64,000 nt of DNA from a virus. Positions 1 to 7,500 of this stretch are shown in pieces. Position 1 is the stretch's first letter; the number at the start of each line of letters is the position of its first letter. The position numbers and the translations under genes were made by a program. The notes beneath the pieces were generated by a model. It saw nothing but the letters and a program-made list of their open reading frames with translations. It had not been told where the DNA came from and did not search any database. The DNA lies in the IMG/VR virus record IMGVR_UViG_3300025108_000024, positions 1 through 64,000 of that record; one strand, 5' to 3'.

Positions 1-1892
1 TTACCTGAATTATCTGTTAATTTTGTAGTAATTTTATCATCACCTACAAACTGAACTTCTGCTTGATCTAATACTGGTCCTAATGCTGTACCATCTTTAA
101 CTGTCCAACTAGACATGCTACCTACAGTAGGGAAGTCTTTTAAATTACCTGCACCATCTATATATTCAGTATCATTTCCTGCCCATGTAAGTGATATTGA
201 TGGTGTAGTAGTTGCATCTGCTACTGCTACATCTAAAGCATCACCTGCAGTTGAAGCTTCAACTAAAGTTACTGTTCCTGCATTACCTCCTGGGATTGTT
301 GCCCAATTTCCGTCTTGTCTTAAAAATTGTCCTTCAGTTCCTCCGTTTAGATTTAATTCTATTGTTCCGTTATCTGTTACAGGAGAGTTTGCAACTTGGA
401 AAGCTGCAATATCTGTACTTAAACCAACACTAGTTACAGTTCCTGGGTTTCCTCCTGGAATTGCTGACCATACATTATCTTTACTTAAGAATAAACCTGA
501 AGTATCTGTACCATCTACAGCCGATAATTCTGCTGTTACAACAACATCTCCATCTACAGCACCTGTTGGTGTCATATCAATGTATGTACCATTTTGTGTG
601 TCTACTGTCTCAACTATATTTGCTGGCACACCTGGAATACCATAAACAGTACCATCTATACTTATAGAAGTTAGATCTTCTGTAGGGTTACCTGGGTTAC
701 CTATTACAATAGAGCCACCTGATCCTTCAACCCATGGCACATTAACAACTAATTGTGATGCCTCATTAAATTGTATACCATATGTTCTTAAAGGTTCAGC
801 ACTTACTGGAAGAGCATCTTCTACTTGAACAGTATCATCCCAAAGTTTACCCGTTCCGGTAACAGTAGATGTCATTACTGGAGAACCTAATCCTGTAAGA
901 TCTAATGTATATGTTACATCATCAGTTTGAATAATATGTCCAGCTGCATCAAATGCATAACCTCTGACATTAAACGAATCACCATTGTTTAAGTCTATTT
1001 CTTTATTTGTTCCAAGAACTGTTTGTTCTGCATGTTTTATATTTAATTCAGTATTATTAGAGCTTGGTAAAATCCAATCATCTCCTACAACTTTAAATAC
1101 ACTATCTTGAACACCATCTTTTGTCAATCCAATAAGCCCAAAAGGATCTGTTCCTGAATCAAATGGGACAATCTGATAATCAGAGCCACCAATATTTTCA
1201 TCAACATATTTAATTACGGCTAAAGTTGTAGGAATGGCATAATCAAATGGTTCTGACGCCAATCCTTCTACTGAGTTAGTGATAAGACTAATTTCCTCAT
1301 TATCCATTATTAAATTTGCATTGATAATAATGTCTTTAGTCATTAAACTTTCCTTAAATGTATTCCATAAAAGGTTAGTTGCATCCCAACCAAATGTTTT
1401 TAAACCGTTAACTGTTCCAACTGAAAAGCCAGCATCAACATCTGCTCCTTGAGTATTAAGTTCAATAATATTATCTGCTATTTCTACTATAGTAGATTCA
1501 ATAATAGTTTGTACACCGCGTACTAATAGATCACCTTCAATTTCAGTATTACCTCTTACTAACAAGTTTGCATTTACTATACCTAATTCTGCATCAGCCG
1601 ATTGACTAAACACTGAATCTATAATAGTTTGTACATCACAATTATTAGGATCTGTTGTTGAAAATACAGGTAAAGTATGTTCTGTACCTGTACCACTTAC
1701 CAAGCCTGATATAATATTACACTTTAAATCATCATACCGAATGGCATGAGGAGTCATTTTAGGTGAATATAATGGATTACCTACACTACTTGGTTTTGTT
1801 CTACCAAATTCAAAATAGTCTCTTTTTAGTTCGAGTTCTTTTTTGTCTTGTTTTCTATCTAAAAGATTTAAGACTTCTTGTATAAAGTTCAT
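1..1892 (-). CDS. Fibre-like structural protein, 3' end outside window
   Basis: The frame is open from an ATG at 1892 to base 1, giving at least 630 residues with no stop, so the C-terminus lies beyond the window. The product is rich in G, T, N, D and V and has motifs common in phage fibres, such as GGNPGTVTSVGLSTD near residue 510 and GTVTLVEASTAGDAL near 570. Residues 1-35 (MNFIQEVLNLLDRKQDKKEL, then EFGRTKP) match the N-termini of the proteins at 2583-2807 and 2834-4705, which suggests a common virion-attachment peptide. It follows a small basic protein gene on the same strand with an 18-base gap. The fibre role rests on composition and context; receptor specificity is unknown. Confidence 0.7.
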   Translation of the reverse strand, partial: MNFIQEVLNLLDRKQDKKELELKRDYFEFGRTKPSSVGNPLYSPKMTPHAIRYDDLKCNIISGLVSGTGTEHTLPVFSTTDPNNCDVQTIIDSVFSQSADAELGIVNANLLVRGNTEIEGDLLVRGVQTIIESTIVEIADNIIELNTQGADVDAGFSVGTVNGLKTFGWDATNLLWNTFKESLMTKDIIINANLIMDNEEISLITNSVEGLASEPFDYAIPTTLAVIKYVDENIGGSDYQIVPFDSGTDPFGLIGLTKDGVQDSVFKVVGDDWILPSSNNTELNIKHAEQTVLGTNKEIDLNNGDSFNVRGYAFDAAGHIIQTDDVTYTLDLTGLGSPVMTSTVTGTGKLWDDTVQVEDALPVSAEPLRTYGIQFNEASQLVVNVPWVEGSGGSIVIGNPGNPTEDLTSISIDGTVYGIPGVPANIVETVDTQNGTYIDMTPTGAVDGDVVVTAELSAVDGTDTSGLFLSKDNVWSAIPGGNPGTVTSVGLSTDIAAFQVANSPVTDNGTIELNLNGGTEGQFLRQDGNWATIPGGNAGTVTLVEASTAGDALDVAVADATTTPSISLTWAGNDTEYIDGAGNLKDFPTVGSMSSWTVKDGTALGPVLDQAEVQFVGDDKITTKLTDNSG

Positions 1893-1910
1893 AATGATCT
1901 ATTTTTATTT

Positions 1911-2153
1911 TTATCTTTTTTTACCTTTGTGAAGGCCATGCTTAGCATGCTGTTTGCCTTTTTTGGTAGCTGCTCTTTTCTTTTTATTTGCTGCTGCTAA
2001 TTTAGCTTTACCTTTTTTAGTACTTTTTAATTTAGCAATAGTTTTTTTTGGTGCATAAACTTCTCCTGTTTCAGAACTCTTTTTACCTGAAGCAGTTGTC
2101 CACTTTTGCTTTGTCCATCTAGTCAGACTTTTTTGTTGTTTAGTTTTTGCCAT
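1911..2153 (-). CDS. Small Lys-rich basic protein (80 aa)
   Basis: A strongly basic 80-residue protein whose second half is almost entirely K, A, R and G (KKGKAKLAAANKKKRAATKK, ending HKGKKR). I chose the ATG at 2153 (MAKTKQQKSLTRW); an in-frame GTG precedes it by one codon. The start overlaps the end of the upstream coiled-coil gene by 14 bases, which suggests translational coupling. The middle has a KSSETGEVYAPKK segment that I cannot assign confidently to a family. The charge suggests nucleic-acid binding, for instance in DNA condensation, but this is inference. Confidence 0.75.
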   Translation of the reverse strand: MAKTKQQKSLTRWTKQKWTTASGKKSSETGEVYAPKKTIAKLKSTKKGKAKLAAANKKKRAATKKGKQHAKHGLHKGKKR

Positions 2154-2367
2154 CACATAATTTTACATTAATAGCTATTAATTCTTTTTCTAATGCAACT
2201 ATTTTATCTTCACACTCATTTATTAATTTTATCTTTTTTTCTAGTCTAGCTTCTATAACTACAATATCATCAGATAATTGTGCTATTTGACTATATGCAA
2301 TACCCATAGTAAATATTATACCTATGATCCAAATTATATTACCAATATTTAGTGTAAGATCTTTCAT
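2140..2367 (-). CDS. Membrane-anchored coiled-coil protein (75 aa)
   Basis: The protein has one hydrophobic segment near the N-terminus (about residues 7-25, IGNIIWIIGIIFTMGIAYS), followed by a heptad-patterned, charged helix (about 33-68, with DDIVVIEARLEKKI). This N-anchor plus coiled-coil layout is like phage inner-membrane spanins or small structural membrane proteins. No lipobox or cysteine suitable for an outer-membrane spanin is visible next to it. It sits between two small basic-protein genes in the same transcription unit, ending one base away from the previous gene's stop and overlapping the next gene. The function is unassigned; a lysis role is possible. Confidence 0.7.
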   Translation of the reverse strand: MKDLTLNIGNIIWIIGIIFTMGIAYSQIAQLSDDIVVIEARLEKKIKLINECEDKIVALEKELIAINVKLCDGKN

Positions 2368-2579
2368 TATTTTTTAGTCTTATAGCCTCCACCGTTAGCT
2401 TTGTAACGCTTAGCAAGCATTTGAGCTTTACGTGCGGACCATTGTCCTGGTGCTCCACCTTTACTACCTGCTTTAATTCTATTAAACAAAGCTTTTCTCA
2501 TTCCAGGCTTTGTATAATTCCCAGATGAGTTGACTGTACTTTTCTTTTTAGTTGTTGTTTTTTTTCTTTTAAGTGCCAT
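2367..2579 (-). CDS. Small basic protein (70 aa), KPGMRKALFNRIKAG type
   Basis: A 70-residue, highly basic protein. A Lys-rich head (KRKKTTTKKKS) leads to a Gly/Arg segment with NYTKPGMRKALFNRIKAG followed by GGAPGQWSARKAQMLAKRYK, and a tail ending GGGYKTKK. From memory, similar short proteins recur in marine phages, but I cannot give a function. The stop codon shares a base with the start of the downstream 75-aa gene. The KTKK tail resembles the C-termini of the small proteins at 4709-4954 and 5563-5829. It may bind DNA or bridge virion components; this is inference from charge only. Confidence 0.75.
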   Translation of the reverse strand: MALKRKKTTTKKKSTVNSSGNYTKPGMRKALFNRIKAGSKGGAPGQWSARKAQMLAKRYKANGGGYKTKK

Positions 2580-2582
2580 ATC

Positions 2583-2807
2583 TTACATTTGATTTAAATC
2601 TTCTAAAGCTTTTATTCTTGTTTCTACTTCAGAATTAATGTATTCTTTTAATTCTTTTAAAGAAACTAAATTTGTTTTCATCTCAGGTTTAGGCTTCAGT
2701 ATTTCTTTTGAAGTCTTATATCTACCAATAGGTAGTACATCTGTGTCAACAGGCTTTACTTTTTTATTTCTTGATATTAATCCTAATATGTCTTGTAATA
2801 AATTCAT
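2583..2807 (-). CDS. Short protein with shared fibre N-terminal module (74 aa)
   Basis: Residues 1-35 (MNLLQDILGLISRNKK, then LPIGRYKTS) match the N-termini of the two large fibre-like proteins on either side (starts at 1892 and 4705). The rest is a short helical, charged stretch (LVSLKELKEYINSEVETRIK). The gene is therefore close to a free-standing copy of the attachment module plus a coiled coil. The ATG at 2807 is preferred over the in-frame GTG one codon upstream. It may be a truncated fibre paralogue or an adaptor that occupies the same docking site. Confidence 0.7.
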   Translation of the reverse strand: MNLLQDILGLISRNKKVKPVDTDVLPIGRYKTSKEILKPKPEMKTNLVSLKELKEYINSEVETRIKALEDLNQM

Positions 2808-2833
2808 CACTTAATCTTTTTATTTTTTATTGT

Positions 2834-4705
2834 TTATGCCCACAGCCACTGATTACCATCATAAAATACTGGTACCTTTAAATTTCCACCACCAACAGCA
2901 GGCTGATAATAAGTAGGTGGTACAGAATTAGTTAAATAAGTTCTCATACCTACTACAGGGCTTGTAGGTAAATTAGCAAATGTATATCCTTCTAATACTA
3001 CAACTCCTCTTAGATGTGTTTCTTCAATAGAAGTATTACCTAAAACAACCGTATTATCTCCTTTAGAGATTGCATCATTTCCTATAACTATTTGATTAAT
3101 TGAATCAACGGCTACGCTATTACTTGAAGTTGTATAAGATCCTATCATAATACAACTCTGACCAATATTGATTTCTGTACCAGCAAATTCCCCTATAAGT
3201 ATATTTCTGTCACCATTATAGCCGCTTTGTCCATTAAGTCTTGATCCTGCATTACTACCAATAATTGTATTATTTTTACCAGTTGTAAACCATTCTCCTG
3301 CTTCATAACCTAGAGCTGTATTATGTTCACTTAATATACGGTGTAATGCTTGTGTACCTACAGCTGTATTGAAACTAGATTCAACTAGATATTGCATAAC
3401 TCCATTACCAACGGCTACATTTTCGTCACCTACTAAATTATTAGTCATTGAACTCAGACCAATGGCTACATTTTGACTAGAGCTTATGCTTTTAGCCATA
3501 GCATTAGGACCAATGGCTATATTTGCACTACCAGTTTCATTTAGAGCGTGTGCATAACGACCTAAAGCTGTATTATTACTTCCAGTTGTAAGCTCTCTTT
3601 GTGCCTCATGACCCACAGCAGTATTATTTACTCCGGGCTCAATGGTGTTTTGGTTAGCACCAGAGTTAAATCCAATAAATGTATTAAATCTATTTATTGG
3701 ATCTACTATTGATATTCTACCGTGCACTTCTAAAGCCGCAGTTGTATCTGTTGCTTCGTTAGTTTCACCTATTACTACTGTATTTGAATTGTTATTGTAA
3801 ATGTCATTTCCAATAGCAGTCCATAGACCACTACCACCACCACCAGCAGCTTCAATAGTAAATGTATTACTACCGTTATCTGTTAAAGTAATGTTTGGAC
3901 CAGCTTGCATTGACACTACGTCATTAGTTGCATCTGAACCAGTTAGTGCAAAATTAATATTTCCTGCAACACCTGCAGATCCAAAGTCATATGTAGTATT
4001 ACTACCAGTACCATCTTGACCAGGTTCTCCTTGTATACCTTGTTCACCTTGAATACCCTGATCTCCTTGTGGTCCTTGTTCTCCTTGTTCTCCTTGGATA
4101 CCTTGGTCTCCTTTAGCACCGTCTTGACCGTCTTGACCGTCAGCACCGTCTTGACCAGGATCACCTTTAGGTCCTTGTGGGCCTTCACTTCCACCACCAG
4201 TACAAGTAATTTTTATTTCCTCATTTGCATCATCTATAATAATACCATCACCTGGTACTAATGATTTAAATCTTAATGATTCTCCAACCTTATCTTTATA
4301 AACACCAACTCCGCTTCCTACATTTTCAGCTGTATTAGGTTCACCTTCAGTAGAAAAAACCAATTCATTAAGATTAGTCTCAATATTAATGTTATTACCT
4401 GTAGTAGTTAATGCTCTATAAGTAACTTCACAAGGATTGCTTGTTTGTTGTTTAAAAACAAAATGTGGTTTTTTATTTCCGTTATTTGTAAGATTTATAT
4501 GAGTACATGCTTCCCCTCCACCAGGAGTACCAGTAATTAAATCTTTAACTTTAATTAGCTTTACAGACTTATAGGGAACTGGAGATGCTACACCTAACAT
4601 ATCAGGTTTCTCATGTATTCCAAGAACAATTAAGTCTTCAGGTTTAGCAGCCTTAACTATTTTTTTTCTTTTAAAGAGACTTAATATGTCAGTTAGTATA
4701 TTCAT
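2834..4705 (-). CDS. Fibre with collagen-like stalk and YadA-head-like repeats (623 aa)
   Basis: Three parts are visible. Residues 1-40 are the shared N-terminal module (MNILTDILSLFKRKK, then VLGIHEKPD). Residues about 173-232 are Gly-X-Y collagen-like repeats rich in GDQGIQGEQG and GQDGQDG. Residues about 350-560 hold repeated NTALGRYAH, NIAIGPNAM, NVAIGLSSM, NTAVGTQAL and NTALGYEAG units, the pattern of left-handed beta-roll YadA-head (Hep_Hag) repeats. The C-terminus (about 565-623, with LEGYTFANLPTS and VFYDGNQWLWA) looks like a small globular tip. This is the layout of a trimeric adhesin or phage side fibre and suggests receptor or polysaccharide contact. It follows the 81-aa basic-protein gene with a 3-base gap. 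Confidence 0.8.
   Translation of the reverse strand: MNILTDILSLFKRKKIVKAAKPEDLIVLGIHEKPDMLGVASPVPYKSVKLIKVKDLITGTPGGGEACTHINLTNNGNKKPHFVFKQQTSNPCEVTYRALTTTGNNINIETNLNELVFSTEGEPNTAENVGSGVGVYKDKVGESLRFKSLVPGDGIIIDDANEEIKITCTGGGSEGPQGPKGDPGQDGADGQDGQDGAKGDQGIQGEQGEQGPQGDQGIQGEQGIQGEPGQDGTGSNTTYDFGSAGVAGNINFALTGSDATNDVVSMQAGPNITLTDNGSNTFTIEAAGGGGSGLWTAIGNDIYNNNSNTVVIGETNEATDTTAALEVHGRISIVDPINRFNTFIGFNSGANQNTIEPGVNNTAVGHEAQRELTTGSNNTALGRYAHALNETGSANIAIGPNAMAKSISSSQNVAIGLSSMTNNLVGDENVAVGNGVMQYLVESSFNTAVGTQALHRILSEHNTALGYEAGEWFTTGKNNTIIGSNAGSRLNGQSGYNGDRNILIGEFAGTEINIGQSCIMIGSYTTSSNSVAVDSINQIVIGNDAISKGDNTVVLGNTSIEETHLRGVVVLEGYTFANLPTSPVVGMRTYLTNSVPPTYYQPAVGGGNLKVPVFYDGNQWLWA
4010..4190 (-). repeat. 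Collagen-like coding repeat in the 623-aa fibre
   Basis: Direct imperfect 9-bp-periodic DNA repeats encode about 60 residues of Gly-X-Y. They can slip in replication and so vary in length between relatives. Confidence 0.8.
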
Positions 4706-4708
4706 TTT

Positions 4709-4954
4709 TTATTTTTTAGTTTTTTTTGGACCACTATATACTTCACTACCCAATCGCATTGCTTTAACTACTTTATTAGACATGTCTATACCACCTCCAT
4801 AAGTCATTTTAGATAGTAATTTTTCACCACCAGCTTTCATATATCCCATGTTGTTGCGTACTTCTTTTGATAATTTAGGTAATCCTTTATTATCAAATGG
4901 TATTGCTTTTAGCTCAGCACCTGCTTTGTATTTTTTTGTTTTTCCGTATCCCAT
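4709..4954 (-). CDS. Small basic protein (81 aa)
   Basis: A Lys- and Gly-rich protein beginning MGYGKTKKYKAGAELKA and ending VYSGPKKTKK, with a middle segment KEVRNNMGYMKAGGEKLLSK. No catalytic motif is visible. It lies between a 48-aa ORF and the collagen-like fibre gene with spacings of 1 and 3 bases, so it belongs to the same transcription unit. The C-terminal KKTKK resembles two other small proteins in this block. Function unknown; a virion or DNA-binding role is possible from charge. Confidence 0.7.
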   Translation of the reverse strand: MGYGKTKKYKAGAELKAIPFDNKGLPKLSKEVRNNMGYMKAGGEKLLSKMTYGGGIDMSNKVVKAMRLGSEVYSGPKKTKK

Positions 4955-4955
4955 T

Positions 4956-5102
4956 TTAATAGTCTAATGTTAATGTTGTTATTAATAAAAACACTTTTAT
5001 AGTAGTGTAATCATATTTGTCATCGGGTCTCATTATCTCCCAGCCTAAAGCTAGTCTATCATGTGGCCAATGAAATGCAATTTCTAATGTCCAATCACCC
5101 AT
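4956..5102 (-). CDS. Short ORF (48 aa), coupled to upstream holin-like gene
   Basis: The ATG (5102-5100) overlaps the TAA of the 153-aa gene as TAATG, and its own TAA at 4958-4956 is one base before the next gene's start. The peptide begins MGDWTLEIAFHWPHDRLALG and ends KVFLLITTLTLDY. It fills an otherwise unexplained 147-base gap between tightly packed genes, and the coupled start supports real translation. It has aromatic residues at the N-terminus and a hydrophobic C-terminal stretch. No family is recognised. Confidence 0.6.
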   Translation of the reverse strand: MGDWTLEIAFHWPHDRLALGWEIMRPDDKYDYTTIKVFLLITTLTLDY

Positions 5103-5563
5103 TATTTTCTGTCTTGTGCACTTGTCCCATAGTAATAAGCAAAGATGTTACTAATAACAACACCTTCTACCATCCCCATAAGATGTACAAATAAATCGTT
5201 TTCTAATACAGTTGGTTCATACACCACTGCATATATAATAAACACAAAAGAGAATAGACCAACTAAACCAGTAGCAAGCATCATAAAGTCTTTACTACCT
5301 GTTTTTTTAACTTCTATCTCTCTATTTCTTGCTGAGTCTCTATCTTGAACTTCTAGTTCATACATAGACCTAACTTGTTCTAAAGCAGCTGCTTTGTCTT
5401 CTGGTGCAATTGTCTCATCTTTTTCAATAAGATTCTTTACAATACCCAAAACACCTGCATCAGGAAGTAAATCTCCTGCTACACCTAATATACTAGGAGC
5501 AATTTTAGCTAAAAACTTTCCTACTTTAGTTTCTTTGAACTTCTTTTTAGGCTTATCACTCAT
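5102..5563 (-). CDS. 3TM-holin-like membrane protein (153 aa)
   Basis: The N-terminal half is a helical soluble region (VGKFLAKIAPSILGVAGDLL), followed by a charged linker with RDSARNREIEVKK around residues 75-87, a feature I associate with the GTA-type 'holin of 3TMs' family. Two strong membrane segments follow (about 93-115, MMLATGLVGLFSFVFIIYAV, and 125-145), and an additional weaker amphipathic segment near 15-45 could be the third. Such proteins are proposed to permeabilise the inner membrane for release or to be membrane components of particle assembly. It lies downstream of the AT-hook-like 88-aa gene with its start adjoining that gene's stop. The holin call is by resemblance; the lysis partner may be elsewhere. 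Confidence 0.6.
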   Translation of the reverse strand: MSDKPKKKFKETKVGKFLAKIAPSILGVAGDLLPDAGVLGIVKNLIEKDETIAPEDKAAALEQVRSMYELEVQDRDSARNREIEVKKTGSKDFMMLATGLVGLFSFVFIIYAVVYEPTVLENDLFVHLMGMVEGVVISNIFAYYYGTSAQDRK

Positions 5564-5829
5564 TATTTTTTTGTTTTGTTTTTGCTACCGGCTGGTCTAC
5601 CCTTACGCTTTTTACCTGCAGCTGCACTTACAATATCTTTTGATTGTATTGCTGCTTCTTTAAGCTCTTGACCTACATCAGAAATTTCTTCTGATACTCT
5701 TTTAGCTCTACGTTTAGTTTCCTTAACAACAGCTATAGCCTTCTCATCTACAGTTGTTTTAGACCATACCCAGTCCCATCCTTTTTTTAATGAGAAATTC
5801 CAGATTGCACTTAATATTTTTGTGATCAT
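5563..5829 (-). CDS. Small helical protein with AT-hook-like tail (88 aa)
   Basis: The N-terminus (MITKILSAIWNFSLKKGWDW) is amphipathic and aromatic and could be membrane-associated. The middle is a charged helix (about 30-65). The tail GKKRKGRPAGSKNKTKK contains a GRP core flanked by Lys/Arg, as in AT-hook minor-groove binding peptides. It is the first gene after a 63-base intergenic gap that carries a TTTGTATATTA motif, 25 bases upstream of the ATG. It may bind AT-rich DNA near a membrane, but no function can be assigned. Confidence 0.65.
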   Translation of the reverse strand: MITKILSAIWNFSLKKGWDWVWSKTTVDEKAIAVVKETKRRAKRVSEEISDVGQELKEAAIQSKDIVSAAAGKKRKGRPAGSKNKTKK

Positions 5830-5853
5830 AATTTTATTAATTAGTTTATAGTA

Positions 5854-5864
5854 TAATATACAAA
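5854..5864 (-). promoter_or_regulatory. Candidate phage promoter motif TTTGTATATTA
   Basis: A perfect copy on the minus strand, 25 bases before the 88-aa gene. The same 11-mer appears before several other genes in this window. Confidence 0.45.
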
Positions 5865-5892
5865 AAGTTTGAATCTTTTCAAAATCATACAG

Positions 5893-6201
5893 TTATAGGT
5901 TTTTCAACCTCTCGTTTTCTTTTTCTAAAAATTCAACCTTAACTCTCAGTGCATGTACCTCTGCTGTTAAAGCAAGCACCTGTTGTCTCATGTCGTCTTT
6001 CTCATTTGCACTCTTTGCAAGTAGGGACTCCATGTTCCGCACTCTTGCTTTTAAATCATCTCTATATTGCATTCCATCACTGTTTACCTTGTCAAACTTT
6101 TGTTCTTCCATCTTGGCTTTATATCTTTGAGATATAAATTGCCAAATCCCGGTAGATCCAGCAACGGTGATAATTGTTATGATTATCTCTGTTAGCTCCA
6201 T
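5893..6201 (-). CDS. Membrane-anchored coiled-coil protein (102 aa)
   Basis: A single N-terminal transmembrane segment (about residues 5-22, EIIITIITVAGSTGIWQFIS) is followed by a basic patch and a long heptad coiled coil (about 50-102, with HALRVKVEFLEKENERL). This is a common small protein type next to phage lysis and tail genes, similar in layout to an i-spanin or membrane-tethering protein. It is the first gene of the left minus-strand block and diverges from nrdB. Its upstream region holds the TTTGTATATTA motif and a hairpin. Function not assigned. Confidence 0.75.
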   Translation of the reverse strand: MELTEIIITIITVAGSTGIWQFISQRYKAKMEEQKFDKVNSDGMQYRDDLKARVRNMESLLAKSANEKDDMRQQVLALTAEVHALRVKVEFLEKENERLKNL

Positions 6202-6270
6202 GTATAATATATTTTATAAACAAAAAGGATAGCAGATACAAAATATGTATCTTTGTACACTATCTATATA

Positions 6271-6281
6271 TAATATACAAA
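6271..6281 (-). promoter_or_regulatory. Candidate phage promoter motif TTTGTATATTA
   Basis: A perfect copy on the minus strand, 70 bases upstream of the 102-aa gene start, in the divergent region. Confidence 0.4.
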
Positions 6282-6414
6282 ATCCAAGTGAGATTTTGAA
6301 ACTTTAAATCTTTAATCTTTAAATTTTAAATATGAAACCAAATAATTTAACTTTTAGCCATAAAACGTAGCATGGAAATAAAATAAAACTACCCTTTGGT
6401 AGATTCTTCAATTT

Positions 6415-6425
6415 TTTGTAAATTG
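6415..6425 (+). promoter_or_regulatory. Promoter-like motif TTTGTAAATTG upstream of nrdB
   Basis: Differs from TTTGTATATTA at two positions and lies on the opposite strand, pointing at nrdB 85 bases downstream. A terminator-type hairpin lies between the motif and the gene. Confidence 0.35.
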
Positions 6426-6439
6426 AATATACATGAAAC

Positions 6440-6483
6440 AGCTATGGTGTCAAATACTCAATTGACATTATAGCTATTTTTTT
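6440..6483 (+). terminator. Intrinsic terminator or attenuator before nrdB
   Basis: A 14-bp stem (AGCTATGGTGTCAA pairing with TTGACATTATAGCT, with two G-U pairs in the middle), an 8-base loop and a following run of seven T. It lies on the plus strand with no long gene upstream, between the promoter-like motif and nrdB at 6510, so it is placed to act as a leader attenuator. It could also block read-through from the left. Confidence 0.6.
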
Positions 6484-6509
6484 CTCAAACTAAATTTAAA
6501 TATTAATAT

Positions 6510-7490
6510 ATGAACAAAGACATCTTCAAACCAAGAGTGAATATACTACCTTATGAGTATCCACAACTATTAGCTTACAAAGACGCTATCAGACATTCTT
6601 ACTGGATAGATACAGAATTTAATTTTACAGAAGACATACAAGACTTTAAGGTAACTATATCTAAAGAAGAAAAAGATGTAATCAAAAAGACAATGCTTGC
6701 TATTGCACAAATAGAAGTTAACGTTAAAACCTTTTGGGGAGACCTTTACAAGAGAATGCCTATCACAGAAGTAGGTGATGTAGGCTTTACTTTTGCTGAG
6801 TCAGAAGTAAGACATAAAGATGCCTACGCCAGGCTGCTTAGAATACTAGGATTAGAAAAAGAATTTCAATCAGTAGTTGAGGTGCCTGCAATAGAAGGTA
6901 GACTTAAGTACTTAAAGAAGTATCTAGATGGTACACGTTCTAGAGACAATAAAATGTATACTAAATCTGTATTGCTATTCTCTTTATTTATAGAGCATGT
7001 AAGCTTGTTTAGTCAGTTCTTAATTATGATGAGCTTTAACAAAGAAAAGAATGTACTTAAAGGTATATCTAATGTTGTTGAGGCTACTAGTAAAGAAGAG
7101 GAAATACATGGTAACTTTGGAGCAGAGTTAATTAACATTATCAAGAAAGAAAATCCTGAATGGTTTGATCAAGAGTTTGAAGATCTGATTGACTCAGCAT
7201 GTAGAAAAGCATATAGAGCAGAGTGTGGAATACTTGATTGGATCTTTGAGAAAGGAGAACTTAGCTTCTTACCACAGAATACAATACAACACTTTATTAA
7301 AAACAGATTTAATAACTCTTTAGATAAAATAGGTATGAAGCCTATATTTGAGGTAGATCAAGAACTATTAAAATCAGTAGAATGGTTTGACATAGAGATA
7401 ACAGGTACCAAAGAAGGAGACTTCTTTTATAAGAAAAGTGTTGACTATAATAAGAAAAGCAAGAGCATCACAGAAGATGATCTATTTTAA
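6510..7490 (+). CDS. nrdB: Class I ribonucleotide reductase, small subunit
   Basis: The 326-aa protein is the radical-generating beta subunit that, with NrdA, reduces ribonucleotides to deoxyribonucleotides in the cytoplasm. Iron-ligand motifs are visible: E99-x-x-H102 followed by a tyrosine at Y106, in the same spacing as E. coli E115/H118/Y122; E162 in FIEHVSLF; and E197-x-x-H200. The conserved radical tyrosine suggests the ordinary tyrosyl type. Length is within the normal range. It is the first gene of a plus-strand island, with a 46-codon ORF and nrdA after it. It should raise dNTP supply during phage replication. The start is the first ATG after the attenuator-like hairpin; no Shine-Dalgarno sequence is visible. 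Confidence 0.95.
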   Translation: MNKDIFKPRVNILPYEYPQLLAYKDAIRHSYWIDTEFNFTEDIQDFKVTISKEEKDVIKKTMLAIAQIEVNVKTFWGDLYKRMPITEVGDVGFTFAESEVRHKDAYARLLRILGLEKEFQSVVEVPAIEGRLKYLKKYLDGTRSRDNKMYTKSVLLFSLFIEHVSLFSQFLIMMSFNKEKNVLKGISNVVEATSKEEEIHGNFGAELINIIKKENPEWFDQEFEDLIDSACRKAYRAECGILDWIFEKGELSFLPQNTIQHFIKNRFNNSLDKIGMKPIFEVDQELLKSVEWFDIEITGTKEGDFFYKKSVDYNKKSKSITEDDLF

Positions 7491-7500
7491 TAATTACATA

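Larger units (their letters stand above)
6202..6509. other. Divergent intergenic region between 102-aa gene and nrdB
   Basis: These 308 bases have no long ORF and are very AT-rich. They contain a TTTGTATATTA copy on the minus strand (6271-6281), a small hairpin GATACA/TGTATC (6235-6251) in the leader of the 102-aa gene, a 12-codon ORF on the plus strand (6332-6370), a weak CTACC/GGTAG hairpin (6389-6402), a TTTGTAAATTG motif on the plus strand (6415-6425), and a strong terminator-type hairpin (6440-6483) just upstream of nrdB. Confidence 0.7.

Noticed and set aside
6332-6370. 12-codon ORF upstream of nrdB as a leader peptide
   Set aside because: Such a short frame is expected by chance in AT-rich DNA and it shows no run of regulatory codons; kept only as context for the attenuator idea.
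6389-6402. CTACC/GGTAG hairpin followed by T-rich DNA
   Set aside because: Only a 5-bp stem and the T run is interrupted; too weak to call a terminator.
6202-6509. tRNA or riboswitch in the divergent region
   Set aside because: No cloverleaf, no TTCNA-type T-loop and no known riboswitch core is visible; only simple hairpins.
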